Source: Owenia fusiformis
Lineage: Eukaryota > Annelida > Polychaeta > Sabellida > Oweniidae
NCBI GenBank assembly: GCA_903813345.2
Contig: CAIIXF020000008.1
Coordinates: 9,265,278-9,329,277, forward strand
Length of the DNA: 64,000 bases
Direction of reading: 5' to 3'
In this document: positions 12,382-24,904 of the stretch, piece by piece
Layout of the letters: the number at the start of each line of letters is the position of its first letter
How positions within the stretch are numbered: the stretch's first letter is position 1
Notes under the pieces: generated by a model
The model's database searches: none
Told to the model about the DNA's origin: nothing
The model's input: only the letters and a program-made list of their open reading frames with translations
Position numbers and translations under genes: made by a program

Positions 12382-12814
12382 ATATTAAATATAAATTGTA
12401 TTTAGTTAGTTATTTTATGAGGTTTTGATTATCCTAGAATAGTCCTAATTAAGTCTTTATAATCTGGTCAAGATTGTCTCAAGCTTACAAGTTAGTCAGG
12501 CATTCAATGCATTTTCAGTGCACGTATTCGTAAAAATGCCTCCAATAAACACCCGAGGATGTATAAATATCAGGAATCTAACAAATATATTGATAATTTT
12601 AAAGGAGCAAGTTCTGAAATATATCATCCGAAAAGAACTCGGTAATTTGTACCTGGATCAGAATTACAGAGACTGCCCTCTAGTGAAAGTCGGAAAAATA
12701 TTAAAAAATAAACTGCAATAGTAAGATTGGTAATGATATCAGTTGGCAGGCTGATAATCTTTGCAGTACAGTTCACGAAACAATCTATGTCAAGCATCAA
12801 TTACATTTGCTCCA

Positions 12815-12930
12815 CGGCTGGCGTACGGCGGCCGTAGCTTAATAATATCAATATAGAAATTCTATATCGTACTGCTTATCCCTATGTTTTATGCTGCATA
12901 TTTCTCTCGATTTTGGGATGCTTTAATAAA
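12815..12930. repeat. Single copy of the 'tactgcttatccctat' repeat family
   Basis: Contains GTACGGCGGCCGTAGCTT and then 'tactgcttatccctatgttt', matching the two tandem units at 15471-15675. Dispersed repeat of unknown class. Confidence 0.6.
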
Positions 12931-15052
12931 TATGACCATGTTCATAATGCCCATCAGAAAGTTAATGTTACATTGATCAACTCAAACAAAATGTAGGTCA
13001 ATTAAGCTTTGGGCATTTTAGGTTACATACTAGTAGCTACTAGGCTATGAATCTTACGTCTTCCGATTATACTATCAGTATATCAAAATATTTTATAACA
13101 TCAGGTTTCACTACTAATTTATAAAGGGATTAAAGGTTAGCTACTTCCAAATTTATTGGAAAAAAGATATTTTGTGGGACCCTTTTGTCATTTTGAAGAA
13201 CAGACAAGGAATGTCATATGAGATTAATCCTTTCTTAAAATACCGTTGCAAATGTAATGTTTACTGGTAGAACTATGAATGAATATCACATCAATTCTTA
13301 TAGCAAAAAAAGTCCAACTCTTTACATTAGTCAACAGTTCCGAAAATTAAGAAAAGCATACAATGATAGATGGGTTGCATTTTTCTGATCTCCCTTTAGC
13401 TAATCGTCACCTGATTTGATGAACTTGAGTGTGCCTTTGAACTATGGCCGATTCGTTTACAACATAGATGTGACATTTCGTCATCCATGATGATCTGTTT
13501 TATTTCATTACGTTTTACTTGTGATATCAAGGAGTTAATGATTTTTCTTATTTATAATCATGCACTTATTTTATAATATAAACGGAATTGTGACCTTTTG
13601 GGTAATAGCTGTGGCGGTTGCGAGGGAGTATTTCAGGATAAGACTTGGTTAACACGCAAAGGACATCGGGACCCACCAAGATAACAAGAAAATCTTTGAA
13701 AATATCTTAATCGGATTCTGGTCTTATTCATTCAAGGTAAGTGAAGTCAACATTGAACCTGGACATGAATTTAGGTGTTAATAGAAGGTGAAGGGGTACC
13801 ATTATGGCTGTACCATTTACTGGACAAGTAAATACTATTGAATACAATAATTACATGCATTAACCGTATAGAAAATGATAAATTAATAAATTAATGTTTC
13901 CATGCACGCATTTGCATGTTTCAGACTGGAAGGTCATTCAGATGTGAAATGTGGCTTCACTGTATTCTTCTGATGAACTTGTTCATGATCAGCCGTAAGT
14001 TGTTTTTTTTGTCTTGCGTACGTATTAGTGAGGTTATCCCTGAGTGTTGCTCCCAATCGTATCCTTGAGGGATAACCCACTTGATATGTTTGTAACCCCT
14101 CCCTTTTGTACTTGCCCACCATAACTCTTCAAACACACACACGAGCAATACCCTACAATGTCACATATTTCATGTCAACCCGTCGCTGTGACACAATGAT
14201 AGACAGACGTCCATTAAGAGAAAGACATTAGGTCACACTGACAGTTGCAATTGTAAATTGAATGGTATATAGAAATAAAAAGCTGGATTATATTGACGCC
14301 TGCAAAATCCAACGATAAGTTATATCTAACTGATTGTTGTTGATCAACTATAGTGTGATCGTTATGTTCTGATATAGTTGGGTGATGATCTTTCATTTGA
14401 ACATCATCATTGCCAGTGGCTATGAAGAATTGACTAAATTGAGATCAATAGGCCAAGAAAACAATGTTTAATATTGAGAATTTCAATTCAAACACTTCAA
14501 GATCCTGTTACTTTACTTTTGTGAAGGCAACCCTCCCAACTGGAACACTACATTCGTATTTTAGAGAGTACCATAAGGTTTCACTTGCACAGGTTTTACC
14601 ACATATATATCTAGCCCGTTCAAGATGCATTGATGATCAATTCATCATCTAATCGTCTTTATTTAATTTGTGATGATTTTCCAGAATGTAAGCGTATGGC
14701 TGGGTTTGGATTTCAACTATTCCCATCGATAGAGGGACCAACGTGTAAGTTCTATTATCCAGCATTGGTTTTTTAATAGCATCTGACGTTAGTTCGAGGC
14801 TAGCCTTTATTAGTTCAACATTTATGAGTACACCCCTGCCCATGTTTGTAATTGAGATACAAGGGCTTCGCGCAAGATCATACATACTAGGTTAGTAATA
14901 AATCCGAGAACCTGAGAACGTTTTGTGGTAAATGTTTCGCATTTCTCGGATCACAAATCAATCGTTTAATACAGTCATACATGTACGTTTATTAAAATAA
15001 GTATATTTTATGAACTGATGAAGAGGGTAATACGTTTTATTTTCATCTGCAG
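12931..15052. other. Intergenic region upstream of VWA gene C visible exons
   Basis: Should contain the signal-peptide and linker exons of gene C, but I could not identify them. A good donor occurs at 13738 (AAG|GTAAGT) after a hydrophobic stretch, but that frame lacks an ATG. ORFs of 60-80 codons here show no family resemblance. Confidence 0.4.
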
Positions 15053-17020
15053 CGTGTCCAGGGAGGAGTAGATTCCTGGCTGGTGTTCCAGGTAACGATT
15101 CAGTTATAGGACCATGTGACTACATAAAGTGTGTATCTGGTCAATTCAAGAGACTTCCTTGTCCTGCAGGCCTAGGCACCAGAAAAAAGTTTATGCAGGC
15201 CTGGGCACAGAATCAGACAGGCGATAACAAATACCCTTGTGTGAAACGAACACCGGCTTGTAATTTAGAACTTGGCCTATCAGATAGTGAGTTTTTTCAT
15301 TGAACATTAGGGTGCACTTTTTGATTTGTTCAATTTTATCCCAGTTTCAGCGATTACCTTCAGTGTAAGCTCGTTTAGGTTCTTTCATTTGAAATTAAAA
15401 GATACTGTGTGAAAATTAACAGCAACTTGTTTTGCTTGGGATTGTTGCTCAATGCCTCAGTCACATTTCCTCTACGGCGGTCGTACGTTGGCCGTAACTT
15501 CCCAAAATCGACATAGAAATCTACTGCTTATCCCTATATTTTATGCTGTATATTTCTCCCTCGATTTTGAGAAGCTACGGCCGCCGTATGGTTGCCGTAA
15601 TTTCACAAAATCGACATGGAAAATCTACTGCTTATCCTTATATGTTATGCTGTATACTTTCCCGATTTTGGTAAGCTACGACCGCCGTATGTTTGCCATA
15701 GATCAAATGTTACTGGGGCATTAGTAGTTGTGTACCTCTGTTTTCAGATCCCGTCAAGATATGTGGGATAGATTTGGTCTGGATTGTGGACATAAGCTGC
15801 TCCATATCCATAGAGGACAAAATGACCGTGAAGAGATTTCTAAAAAGGGCAGTCGCACAACTCCCAGTGCGTGTGCATTTTACAAGAATAGCGATGTTCG
15901 GATTCTCTGAGAAAATCTATCACGTATCGTTTTTGAACGAATATCGACGCCAAGCTAAGGTAACTTCAATCCCCACTGATGCTATTCATTAAGGTGTGGT
16001 TATATTTGGCAACACAAATGAATTTGAACCACACAATGTGATGTATATATAAAGCTGTACTGAGTTCGAGTATGTCCCAATTTTTCTTTCTATGAAAAGT
16101 TTCTCACTTATTTTTTTAACTACTGTCAACCACCCAACTGTATCAGTCAACATGAAAATTTGTAGAACAACCAAAATGTCTCTAAGGAACATTTACTGAA
16201 CATTTCATGGAAAAATATCAATTATTGATAAAGTTAGAGCATATAGTGCATTACTTCTGGGACAACCCTCGTAATCTTCGATCAATTTTGATATGTAATA
16301 CCTTGATATTGAGTATGATCAGTAGTCTAGCCGGAGTATTTCAACTGATACAGAATAAAATAATTGTTGTCCTCAAACAATTTATAGCTGATGGAGGCAA
16401 TCGACGGGATGACGTTAACGCCGACTGAGTGTGCGACATATACCTTTTCAGCCTTGGAGGCGGCCCGAAATGTATACCTTTCCCGGGAATTTGGCAGGAG
16501 AAAGGCTCGCAAGGTAGATTTTAATTACTGATATGTTTACTTGTTCATATTGTTTCAAGCTCGTTTTCTAGATCTAGGTTTGTGATCTGTAACGATTTCC
16601 AACTCTGTTTTGCTGAAATGCGATTACATTGTTTAAAAATCGTTGAACTATCGGCAAAACATTTTGCCAATTCAACTAAGATAAAATGAAAGCATATCAC
16701 TGTTACTTCGTATCCATGTCAGAGAAAATGCCAATTCCATTCTAATATCCTTCCAGGCTGTTGTAATAGTCTTGACTGACGGATTTACGTGGCCACAAGA
16801 GAGGAAGCTAGAGACGCTTGAACAGGCCCGACTTCTGCATAAAACTGGAGTTGAAACGTACGTCGTGGGCCTACCCAATATGAAACGTAACGTCTCGGCT
16901 GGGAAAGATGAATGGGAAGCGATTGCGACCACTCCTGATAAAATATATGACCTCCAATCATTCTCAGAGCTACAGGGTATTATGGATGATATCTCTAGAA
17001 GTGCTTGTTTCATCTTGTAA
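15053..17020 (+). CDS. Six-cysteine plus VWA protein, gene C (5' exons not found)
   Basis: Exons found: 15053-15286, 15748-15959, 16388-16513, 16757-17020, open in frame (phases 1,0,0), 278 residues. The first is the Cys domain, with PCDYIKC and YPCVKRTPAC aligned to the same positions as in genes A and B. The next three form the VWA domain, with DISCS, a Thr-containing TYTFSAL and LTDG retained. The third exon is 126 bases, identical in length to A and B. The first visible exon begins in phase 1, so signal-peptide and linker exons are expected upstream. The C-terminal exon is shorter than in A and B (88 codons against 97 and 100). Sequence differs clearly from A and B, so this is an older duplicate. 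Function inferred as for gene A: secreted metal-dependent adhesion or matrix protein. Confidence 0.8.
15471..15705. repeat. About 102-bp tandem repeat, 2.3 copies
   Basis: Units begin CTACGGCGGTCGTACG (15471), CTACGGCCGCCGTATG (15574) and CTACGACCGCCGTATG (15676), and share 'tactgcttatcc'. In gene C intron 1, just before the VWA exon; related to the single copy near 12.82 kb. Confidence 0.75.
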
Positions 17021-17031
17021 GATTCAGAGAG

Positions 17032-17037
17032 AATAAA
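17032..17037 (+). terminator. Polyadenylation signal, gene C
   Basis: AATAAA only 11 bases after the TAA stop, implying a very short 3' UTR if used. Confidence 0.45.
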
Positions 17038-17688
17038 TAATAAGCATATGGCACCAGCCAGTGTTTGATTTATGTTTGGGGTTGTGTTAATCTCTATTTT
17101 ATCTCTTTGTGGAGTCATTTTTAATTTTGGAACAATAGCGGCATTGACACTAAGCTCAATTGGTTATTACACGAATGTATTGTCGCCGGGAGTTCGGTCG
17201 CCTATGCGCTCTTACAAGTGTGGTAATACCAGGCCAAAAAATAGTCCACACATACGGTACCATGCATAGCCAATTAATTCCATTAAGCCCATTAAATTAA
17301 TCAAGATTTGGATGATGATACATGTCATGTACATATTATATGGACATACTTGTTAGACTGTCGTATTTCCACGAGACGTTTGTGAGTCATCCTACGTCCT
17401 CCAAACAAGTTATTTCATATTAGGAAATGGTCTAATAACATCAGACTTACGTTTAAAGACTTAAAGATGAGTATCAGAATGTATATAGATTCGCTCTCTC
17501 TCGGGTTATCGGGAAGGTCCCTTCTCTAGATCTACATATATCATTGGTTTATTACCAAAGATAAGCTACAATGACTATTCGCCCTTATTCGTTAATCCTA
17601 AACCACAGAGAGTTGGCGAACCTTAATCCTTGGAAAAATATTTTTACTTTAAAGTGCAGAGTTCTTACAAAACTATTAAGAAGCTAAA

Positions 17689-17839
17689 CTTGTATTTTGG
17701 AATGCATCTTTCGTCTGTCGGCTGACAGATTAACCTGCTATTTTTTGACAAACTCATTTTAATATAAATACTGAGTTTGCCATAAAAAGTAGCCTAATCC
17801 GGACTGCTTACAGCCACAAGTTGCATTCGAGAATACAAG
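17689..17839. repeat. Hairpin MITE, copy 1
   Basis: Ends are inverted: it begins CTTGTATTTTGGAATGCAT and closes with TTGCATTCGAGAATACAAG. The arms also share the 'tgacaaactcat' / 'actgagtttgccat' segment, so the unit folds on itself. Confidence 0.7.
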
Positions 17840-17844
17840 CTAAC

Positions 17845-18025
17845 CTTGTATTCGTGAATGCAACTAACGCCTGTCGGCTATCGGATTGACCTAGTATTTT
17901 ATGACCAACTCATTAAATATGAACAGAATGGTGGCATGTACTATTCATATTTAAATGAGTTTCCAGTAAAATAGTAGATTAATCCGGTAGCCGACACAGG
18001 CGTTAGTTGCATTCGCGAATACAAA
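17845..18025. repeat. Hairpin MITE, copy 2, adjacent to copy 1
   Basis: Begins CTTGTATTCGTGAATGCAAC and ends GTTGCATTCGCGAATACAAAC-like. Internal arms share CGCCTGTCGGCTA / TAGCCGACACAGGCG. Same family as the neighbouring copy, five bases apart. Confidence 0.75.
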
Positions 18026-18580
18026 CTAAAAGCTAAGTCAAACGAATGCAATGGTTTTGGTATCAAGCTCTCTTTTAATAAACTATTGGTAAGGTGTGTT
18101 GTTTTGAGACTTGTGTTGTGACCCGTTTAAACGACGTTTTGAGTGTGTTTTGTGCATCGTATTATAACATTTTTCTTCTTTCCAAAGTCTACATCTGATC
18201 CAAAGTGTATGCATAAAATTCAAACATTACTTGAAAAATAAACATCTAGTTGAATGAAATCAAAGTTTATCAACGTAGTAAATATCAATTTACGCATGAA
18301 CCTAGTTTACGAGTGCATCAACGCTAGGGTTGTGATAATCTCATTAATAAACCCTGTTTATAATTTTAATTGATTATAGAACGTACTTGAAGGACAGACG
18401 GGGGACAAGGACATAAACTTACGTGAAGAACATCTATAGTTTTTGAAGGGTCTAAAGGGGAGAAATCATTTCACGTATACAGTCTTGTGCGCAGGCCCAA
18501 GAAACTACTGAATTTGAGCATGCAATATAACGGAGGATCGCTTCATACATGAGGAAAGTTTGGTTCCGTGCCACATACTT

Positions 18581-18592
18581 TATTTATATAAC
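18581..18592 (+). promoter_or_regulatory. TATA-like box upstream of the P450 gene
   Basis: TATTTATATAAC about 150 bases before the ATG at 18739. Inferred from motif and position only. Confidence 0.35.
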
Positions 18593-18738
18593 TTGTACCA
18601 AAGACGGCATTGACGTTCTTGTTTCCTGTGGTAGATATCATTACAGGAATAAGTCAGGTTAGACTTATATAGCTCAGCTACATCACATAGATTATTAATA
18701 ATACGTTTGGTGCTAAGTGTAAATATTTCGAAACAAAG

Positions 18739-21700
18739 ATGTCCATTCTGAGCAGCATCCACGAGACTCTTGGAATACCTACCATGCTCATTTTCACTAC
18801 GGTGTTTCTACTCTCTCTGTGGATTGTGACGAGACGCCAGAAGTACTCTAATCTTCCGCCAGGACCCCGGCCTCTCCCTTTCATTGGGAACCTTCTGCTT
18901 CTCATAAAGACACCATCAACATATAAATTATTCCACGAGTTGGCTCAACAGTATGGAGGTATCTTCACTATTTGGTTTGGTTCCCAGTGTACGATTGTGT
19001 TGAGTAATGTCGACACCCTGAGGGAAGCGTTTGTGAAGAACGGTGAGGTTCTCGGCGGACGCCCTAGAGGAAAGACTTCAGAAGAATTAACAGGCTACAA
19101 TGGTAGGCTATTGTTCCAATAAATAATGTAAAGGGTTGCATTTGGTTTAATACTCACCGGTAAGCATACGTTGAGGACATAATATCAGCAATAGCATCAG
19201 TTTTACGGAAAATAATTGTTTGCGAATGTTACATGTTTTCTCCGATCTGAAATATAGGTTTTTCTAGTATATGATGACTAATGACTTTTCCTATAATATA
19301 AAAGAACGATGCCTTGTTTTAGTAAAATGATCCCTTTCAGGTATAACAGCAAATGATGGAGAATCTTGGAGGGTGCTGCGAAAATTCAGTCTTCTAAGCC
19401 TTAGGAATTTTGGAGTCGGCAAAAACTCCATGGAGCTGGAGACCAGAATACAAGACGAAACCAAATGGTTGCAGACAGAGATATCGGGATATAAAGGCGA
19501 GCCATTCGACATTGCTGAGCTTTTTAATAAGGCAGTATCTAATGTAATATGTTCTATATGTTTTGGAGAAAGGTTCGATTATAATGATGGAACATTTAAG
19601 AAACTCTTACATATGCTGGATTTCTTTTTCGCACATGGAGGTCCAAGGACAGGATCCAGGAAAATGGTATGTATTCAGTTAGTACCCACGTGAGGAACCA
19701 CAAATAATATTAAAAGTCCACATGTAAAGTTTGGAAATATATTTTTATCATTCATTGACTATTTGTCATGACTTAAAAGTTGTTGTAGAGATTTGTGGAA
19801 AAAAACTTTTCAAAACAGTTGTCAGCTTTTCAATTCTCAAATATTCAAATTAACAGCCATTTTTCAAATAAAAGTTGAAAATTTTTAATCACCAAATATC
19901 CCACTATACAGTGCAAAAACATTCTTTTTTGAACACCAATGCAACGATTGAACAAAGAACAAACTATTTCAATAATAAAATGTCATTTCTAAACAAATGT
20001 ACCGCTTGTTTTAGCATATTAAAATAGTTTGCAACGTAATTGACATCATCGTGACATCACGGGTGGCAAAGCTGTAAAAAAATGAAAATGCTTTTTCTAT
20101 GTGAATCTTTTCGAAATATGCTTAACTTCAAAATAAACCTATGTTGATTGTCTAACCAAGTTAAAGGAAGAATATATAGTTTTAAATATTATTGTACCAG
20201 TGGTTTCTATGAGAACTAAAATTTGAAATGCATTTTTCTCTGAACCATTTTCATGCATGGATGAATATTTATGAACCAGTTACTTCATTTTTCGGCATAA
20301 AACACATGAGGATGAAAACTATGCATTTTGTGAGTTATTATGATTTTTCGAATGATTATTATGATTTTTCGAACAAAAAGTCACACTTTGATAAAAAAAA
20401 AGGTAAGACTACAATTTAAGCCAACGTGGTTTAAACTTTATATGGGGTCTTTAAGGAATATATTCGAAAATAGGGAAAATACCCATGGTGTCCAAAAACG
20501 TAAATAAGTATTTACCCCTCCAAATTATAGACACTAGTTATAACTTTGTCCCCTACTAGTTTTGTCAAATAGGGAAAATACCCATGGTGTCCAAAAACGT
20601 AAATAAGTATTTACCCCTCCAAATTATAGACACTGTTAAGTTATAACTTTGTCCCCTACTAGTTTTGTGCTAACCTGAGTTAAATTGATTCATATGTAAA
20701 ACAATACTTTATATTCTTTTAGTGGAAACAAGTTGTTGAAAATGATCGAGCTATTAAAAGGTTTGTAAAAGAAAAGATTGAGGAGCATAGGAAGACGTAC
20801 AGCGGTGACACAATTAGAGATTTTGTCGATTTGTACATTCAAGCAGAAGAAAACGAGGAAGATAAGACACACCTAACAGGTAAGTTCACTGAAAAAAATA
20901 ATGATGCGCGCCGTATAATCTAGGTCTACTATACGGGCCTAGCCCAAATCCATGGTTGGCATGGTGGTTACCTCGATGTGGAAAATGGACATTTATCACT
21001 TTAATTACCAATTCTGGTAGATATTCATTGTGTTCATTTGCAAGACTGAATAGTGCAGAAAGAATAAGTCTACACGTTGTATGGGAACATATTATATCTA
21101 ATCTACGATTTTGCTTCAGAGGAGAACGTGTTCCAGCTCATCGTAGACCTTTTCGAGGCAGGGACAGAGACGACCAAGACGTCACTCACTTGGGGGGTTC
21201 TTCATATGACGCAACACCCTCACATACAAGACAAGTGTCATAAGGAATTAGAGATAGTAAGAGAAGGAGACTTGCATCAAGTCTTTCTTTACACCGACTA
21301 AATAAATATACAATTACCAAAATTAACACAGCACACTACAGGGTGACACAAAAAATGACACCCACTTTACGTTGCCACACATTTTATGAGCGTTACAACA
21401 TTTGCTCTAAATGTTGTGACGTCCATTCCTTTGCAGACACACGTGGATTCTGCTCAAAAATGCCACCCAGCTTTGTAACATAACTTTGTAAATATTAATG
21501 ATTTTCGGCTTGTGCTACCAGGTAACTGAAGTCCATTCAATTAATCATAAAATAACATACTGTAGTTGTCGTTGATAAAACCCTTATAAAATTATGTTAC
21601 AAAAGGTGGATGTCATTGTGTGTGTAAGACCCAGTTGTGCCAGCAAAGGAATGGACCCTTTTATTTTGTAACGCTCATAAATGTACACCTAGGTGAGCTA

Positions 21701-23031
21701 GTCATCTGAAACTTCTTGTGGAGTTGCATAATGGAGTATGGTTTTAATGTGCGAAAAGACAAGTAAGAATTTCTCCAGACAAAAAAGTGATGAAACACAT
21801 TAATTGGTGGTGTCATTTTTGTGTCACTTGGGTATTTACATATGGTCGATATTAAAGGGTAATAAAGGTAGGGGAGGGATAATCCCTCTGATCACAACTT
21901 TTTAACACAAGAGTTTTTCTGCAGGTATTTGACAAAGATCACATCCCCTCTGCCGGAGATCGGCTGAAGATGCCTTATACTGAAGCAACCGTGTATGAAC
22001 TACAGAGGTGCGCTAACATAGGTGAGGAAAATCCTAATATTCTGTATCACAAGTATGGGTACTGAGTACTGGTTTTGTATATTAATCAAAGTTTACCACT
22101 TTTGATTTAATTTACTTAAGTAGAATTTATCCTTATATATCACCAATTAATATATACTATACGAGATGCTATCTAAAGAGATTTTGGATATTGAGTTTAT
22201 CCTGATGAATACAGATATATTGACACTGATGCAATATGTGTATAAATATATAAATAACTAGGTGAGATCATACTCATTAGTAATTTGTCTAGCCTACATT
22301 AATTTACCTTATCAATAACAATAACTGACAACACTTTTATATTTTCTATGAACAGCGCCAGTAACAATTCCCCATAGGGCACAAGAGGCGACATCTGTTG
22401 GAGGCTACATCATACCGGCAGAAGCTATGATTTTTGGAAATCTCTTCTCAGTTCATATGGATAAAGAATACTGGGAAAATCCTTCAGCATTTAATCCCGA
22501 CAGATGGATTAAAAATGGCATGGTCATAAAACATGAGAATTTCATGCCATTTGGAATTGGTAAGTCAAGACATGGAATAGGGTTCATTGTCTTAATAAAA
22601 ATAATTTCATGCAGCATGTGAACTGTTTCTAACTATATTCTGCTACATTAATGACATGGTTAGTTATACAAACCTTAATATTTCCCCATATCAATTCAAA
22701 ATATCAATGTTTTGAATAATTTATATGAGAGAAGACTTTAATTTTTCATTTTTTTCTTCTCGAAGAATAAGTTTTAAATTTGGAAAAATTGCAAAAACAA
22801 TTCAGGCTTGGTTAAACTTATCTTGACATCATGTATGTGATTATAGGTCGTAGGATATGTTTGGGAAAAGACCTAGCAAAGATGGAACTGATTATCATGT
22901 TTAGTGCCCTAATGCAAAGGTTCTCATTCAAATTACCTGATGGCGCTGTTGCAGATATGGAAGGAGTACAGGGAATGACCTTGACACCTAAACCCTTTAA
23001 AGTGTGTGCTATCGATAAATACCTTTCATAA
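18739..23031 (+). CDS. Cytochrome P450, CYP2 clan
   Basis: Seven exons: 18739-19102, 19341-19666, 20723-20879, 21120-21256, 21925-22021, 22356-22559, 22847-23031, giving 489 residues, the usual CYP2 length. An N-terminal hydrophobic anchor (about residues 12-30) is followed by the proline-rich hinge LPPGPRPLPFIGN. The oxygen-activation motif AGTETT lies near residue 296. ExxR is ELQR near 353, the PERF-like segment is FNPDRW, and the haem loop is FGIGRRICLG with the ligand Cys near 433, split by the last intron. Expected ER-membrane monooxygenase using reductase-supplied electrons; substrate unknown. Starts at the only Met preceding the anchor. The F-G region between exons 2 and 3 is about a dozen residues shorter than I would expect. 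Confidence 0.92.
20468..20669. repeat. Two-copy tandem duplication of about 99 bp
   Basis: Near-identical units at 20468-20566 and 20567-20669, each containing 'aaatagggaaaatacccatg' and ending 'ctactagttttgt'. The second has a small insertion (GTTAA) near its end. In P450 intron 2. Confidence 0.9.
21339..21833. repeat. MITE-like element with inverted ends in P450 intron 4
   Basis: The left end reads GGGTGACACAAAAAATGACA. The right end, GGTGTCATTTTTGTGTCACTT, is its approximate reverse complement. Internal sequence also has inverted patches (AACATAACTTTGTAA / TTATGTTACAAAAGGTGG). No ORF. Target duplication not resolved. Confidence 0.65.
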
Positions 23032-23035
23032 AAGC

Positions 23036-23041
23036 AATAAA
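23036..23041 (+). terminator. Polyadenylation signal, P450 gene
   Basis: AATAAA begins 5 bases after the stop codon; another possible hexamer follows further downstream. Confidence 0.4.
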
Positions 23042-24895
23042 GTTAATATCAATGATGCAAAATATCGCTACACACAAATGAATTAGTTTTGTGGATTTTA
23101 TTAGGTTTAAGTAATATCATATTTATCTATCAGCTGAAATCAGAATGATAAAAAAATTCACATTTTCTCCCAAATAAACAAGAATAATTGATGAAAGTGA
23201 AGCACTACACTGATTCTGATTTATATTGATCAATAACTTATTTTAATTTATCTTTAATTGCAAGGCTTTAAGCTATTAAACATTGTTTTCACAGTTTTCC
23301 TGGCCTATTTCCAGATCCTGGATATGTTTCTGATAGTGTAAATTGCTTTGTCAAAAATGTGTTATATGTCATAATAATGCACTGGTGAAAATTGGAAATA
23401 AATATAATTTAAACATGTTTCTAATATATTCCATGTTGGGTTGGATGTAAAGCCAAAAAATACTAGACATGTGCCATTTTAAGTGTGTTTCTTTTTTCTT
23501 TGAAGATCCTCAATTCATTGACTACTGAGAGTGAGAATCCCAGTTAAGAGTTTTTAAAAATCCATTACTTTACAAAGTTTGCAATTTTTGACACACATCT
23601 TAACATGGTTTTTTAAAATTTCTAAGTTGACATTTTGTGTAAAGGACCAATGAGAATGAACCAGTTCAAAATCTTGAGAAAATAAAAAATCTGCAAGAGA
23701 AAAGGAAGGGGGTGCTATATTGTACAGAACAAATTACTGCTGGGATTAAGACTGAGCATTTTCTTCACATACCTGGTATGCACACCCGGGTATGCACAGT
23801 GAGGCAAAGTTTGGGTTTACATGTTGTACATGCGTCTGTAGAGACAAATAAATAATCACTTAATAACATGATATAATTATTTCATTTTCACCCCTTTATA
23901 TTTCCAATATGACCGTACACCCTCATCTACAGTATACAACCATGTTACATATTTTTCTCTACAATTAGAGTAAAACCTGTCTAAAGTGACTGGGACTTTC
24001 TAAATGTTCTCACAATGAGGGAATCACATTATACTTGGAGGAAGTGTAAGATGTCACTGTTTAGTTTTTGTGACTGAAATTCCATACAAAATTTCCCTGC
24101 TCATCACCCTTATTTCCTGATATTGAGAGAATAAAAGGTCAGTGAGGCAAATTAGAAGGTGGTGTAAAATTACTACCGAAGTTGATTTTGAACTTTGATA
24201 TCCAGACATGACTTCAAAATCACCAAAAAGTCGAGTGACATTCTGCATTTCCTCCAAGCTTAGGAAGTTTCATTTGGAAGCCAATGGGATATTCAAGATG
24301 ACACTGAACTGGACACATTTTATTATTAAAGTGTTCCATTTAGAAAGATGTTCAAATAAGCACAGTATTATATTAAATGTGCCACTGTGAATTTTAAGCG
24401 ACTAGACTGTGTTCAACTGTCGATATAATACAATATTTCATATTATATGTGAGGGATAGACTGAGTTTCGATGTATGAACTTGAATTTAGTGCCATGTCA
24501 CATATAAGTACATAGGACAATTCAGGTTTGGACTGATCATTCCCCAAACATCATGATGTCATCACATAGCTTAGGCTGATCATTAATACCGTTTAATCAT
24601 GCTATTTTAGGTTCCACACTGTTTAATTTGTTCAGAAATTGGAAGACAATACGTACATGTACAGTACAAGGCATTAACATGCAAAGTGTCACCACCTGGC
24701 ATTTGTTACAGACGCCGAATGCCGAACACCAACTACCAAACACCAACTGCTGTTCACAAACAAGTTGGAGACTATAACAATATGTGACAAGTTCTGGTAG
24801 TGACATAAAATACAGTGTATCAGATGTATATGTGATTGAAAAAGAGGCTTCAGATCAAACAAAGACTGCTAGTTTGAAATAAATATACATGTAAT
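23042..24895. other. Intergenic region between convergent P450 and GCC1
   Basis: No supported coding sequence; short ORFs have no family features. Contains one MITE copy (24648-24806). The 3' UTR of GCC1 presumably ends in its upper part. Confidence 0.5.
24648..24806 (-). repeat. Dispersed MITE-like repeat (TGTCACCACC family)
   Basis: Minus-strand copy, bounded by GTGTCACCACCTGGC and GGTAGTGACATAAAAT, which are short inverted ends. Inner core (CTATAACAATATGTGAC) shared with the copies at 26.85, 34.6, 41.98, 46.4 and 48.4 kb. Confidence 0.75.
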
Positions 24896-24904
24896 ATCAT
24901 ATTG

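Larger units (their letters stand above)
17038..18570. other. Intergenic region between VWA cluster and P450
   Basis: No supported gene. Contains two adjacent hairpin repeats (17689-18025) and otherwise AT-rich unique-looking sequence. Confidence 0.5.

Noticed and set aside
12518-12721. 67-codon ORF downstream of gene B
   Set aside because: No neighbours, no domain, no splice context and composition like the surrounding non-coding DNA.
13680-13745. Signal-peptide exon of gene C ending at the good donor GTAAGT at 13738
   Set aside because: The hydrophobic frame compatible with a phase-1 junction meets a stop and has no ATG, so it cannot be supported.
16672-17118. 148-codon ORF on the minus strand opposite gene C
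   Set aside because: Antisense shadow of the last VWA exon; composition follows the coding strand and no domain is seen.
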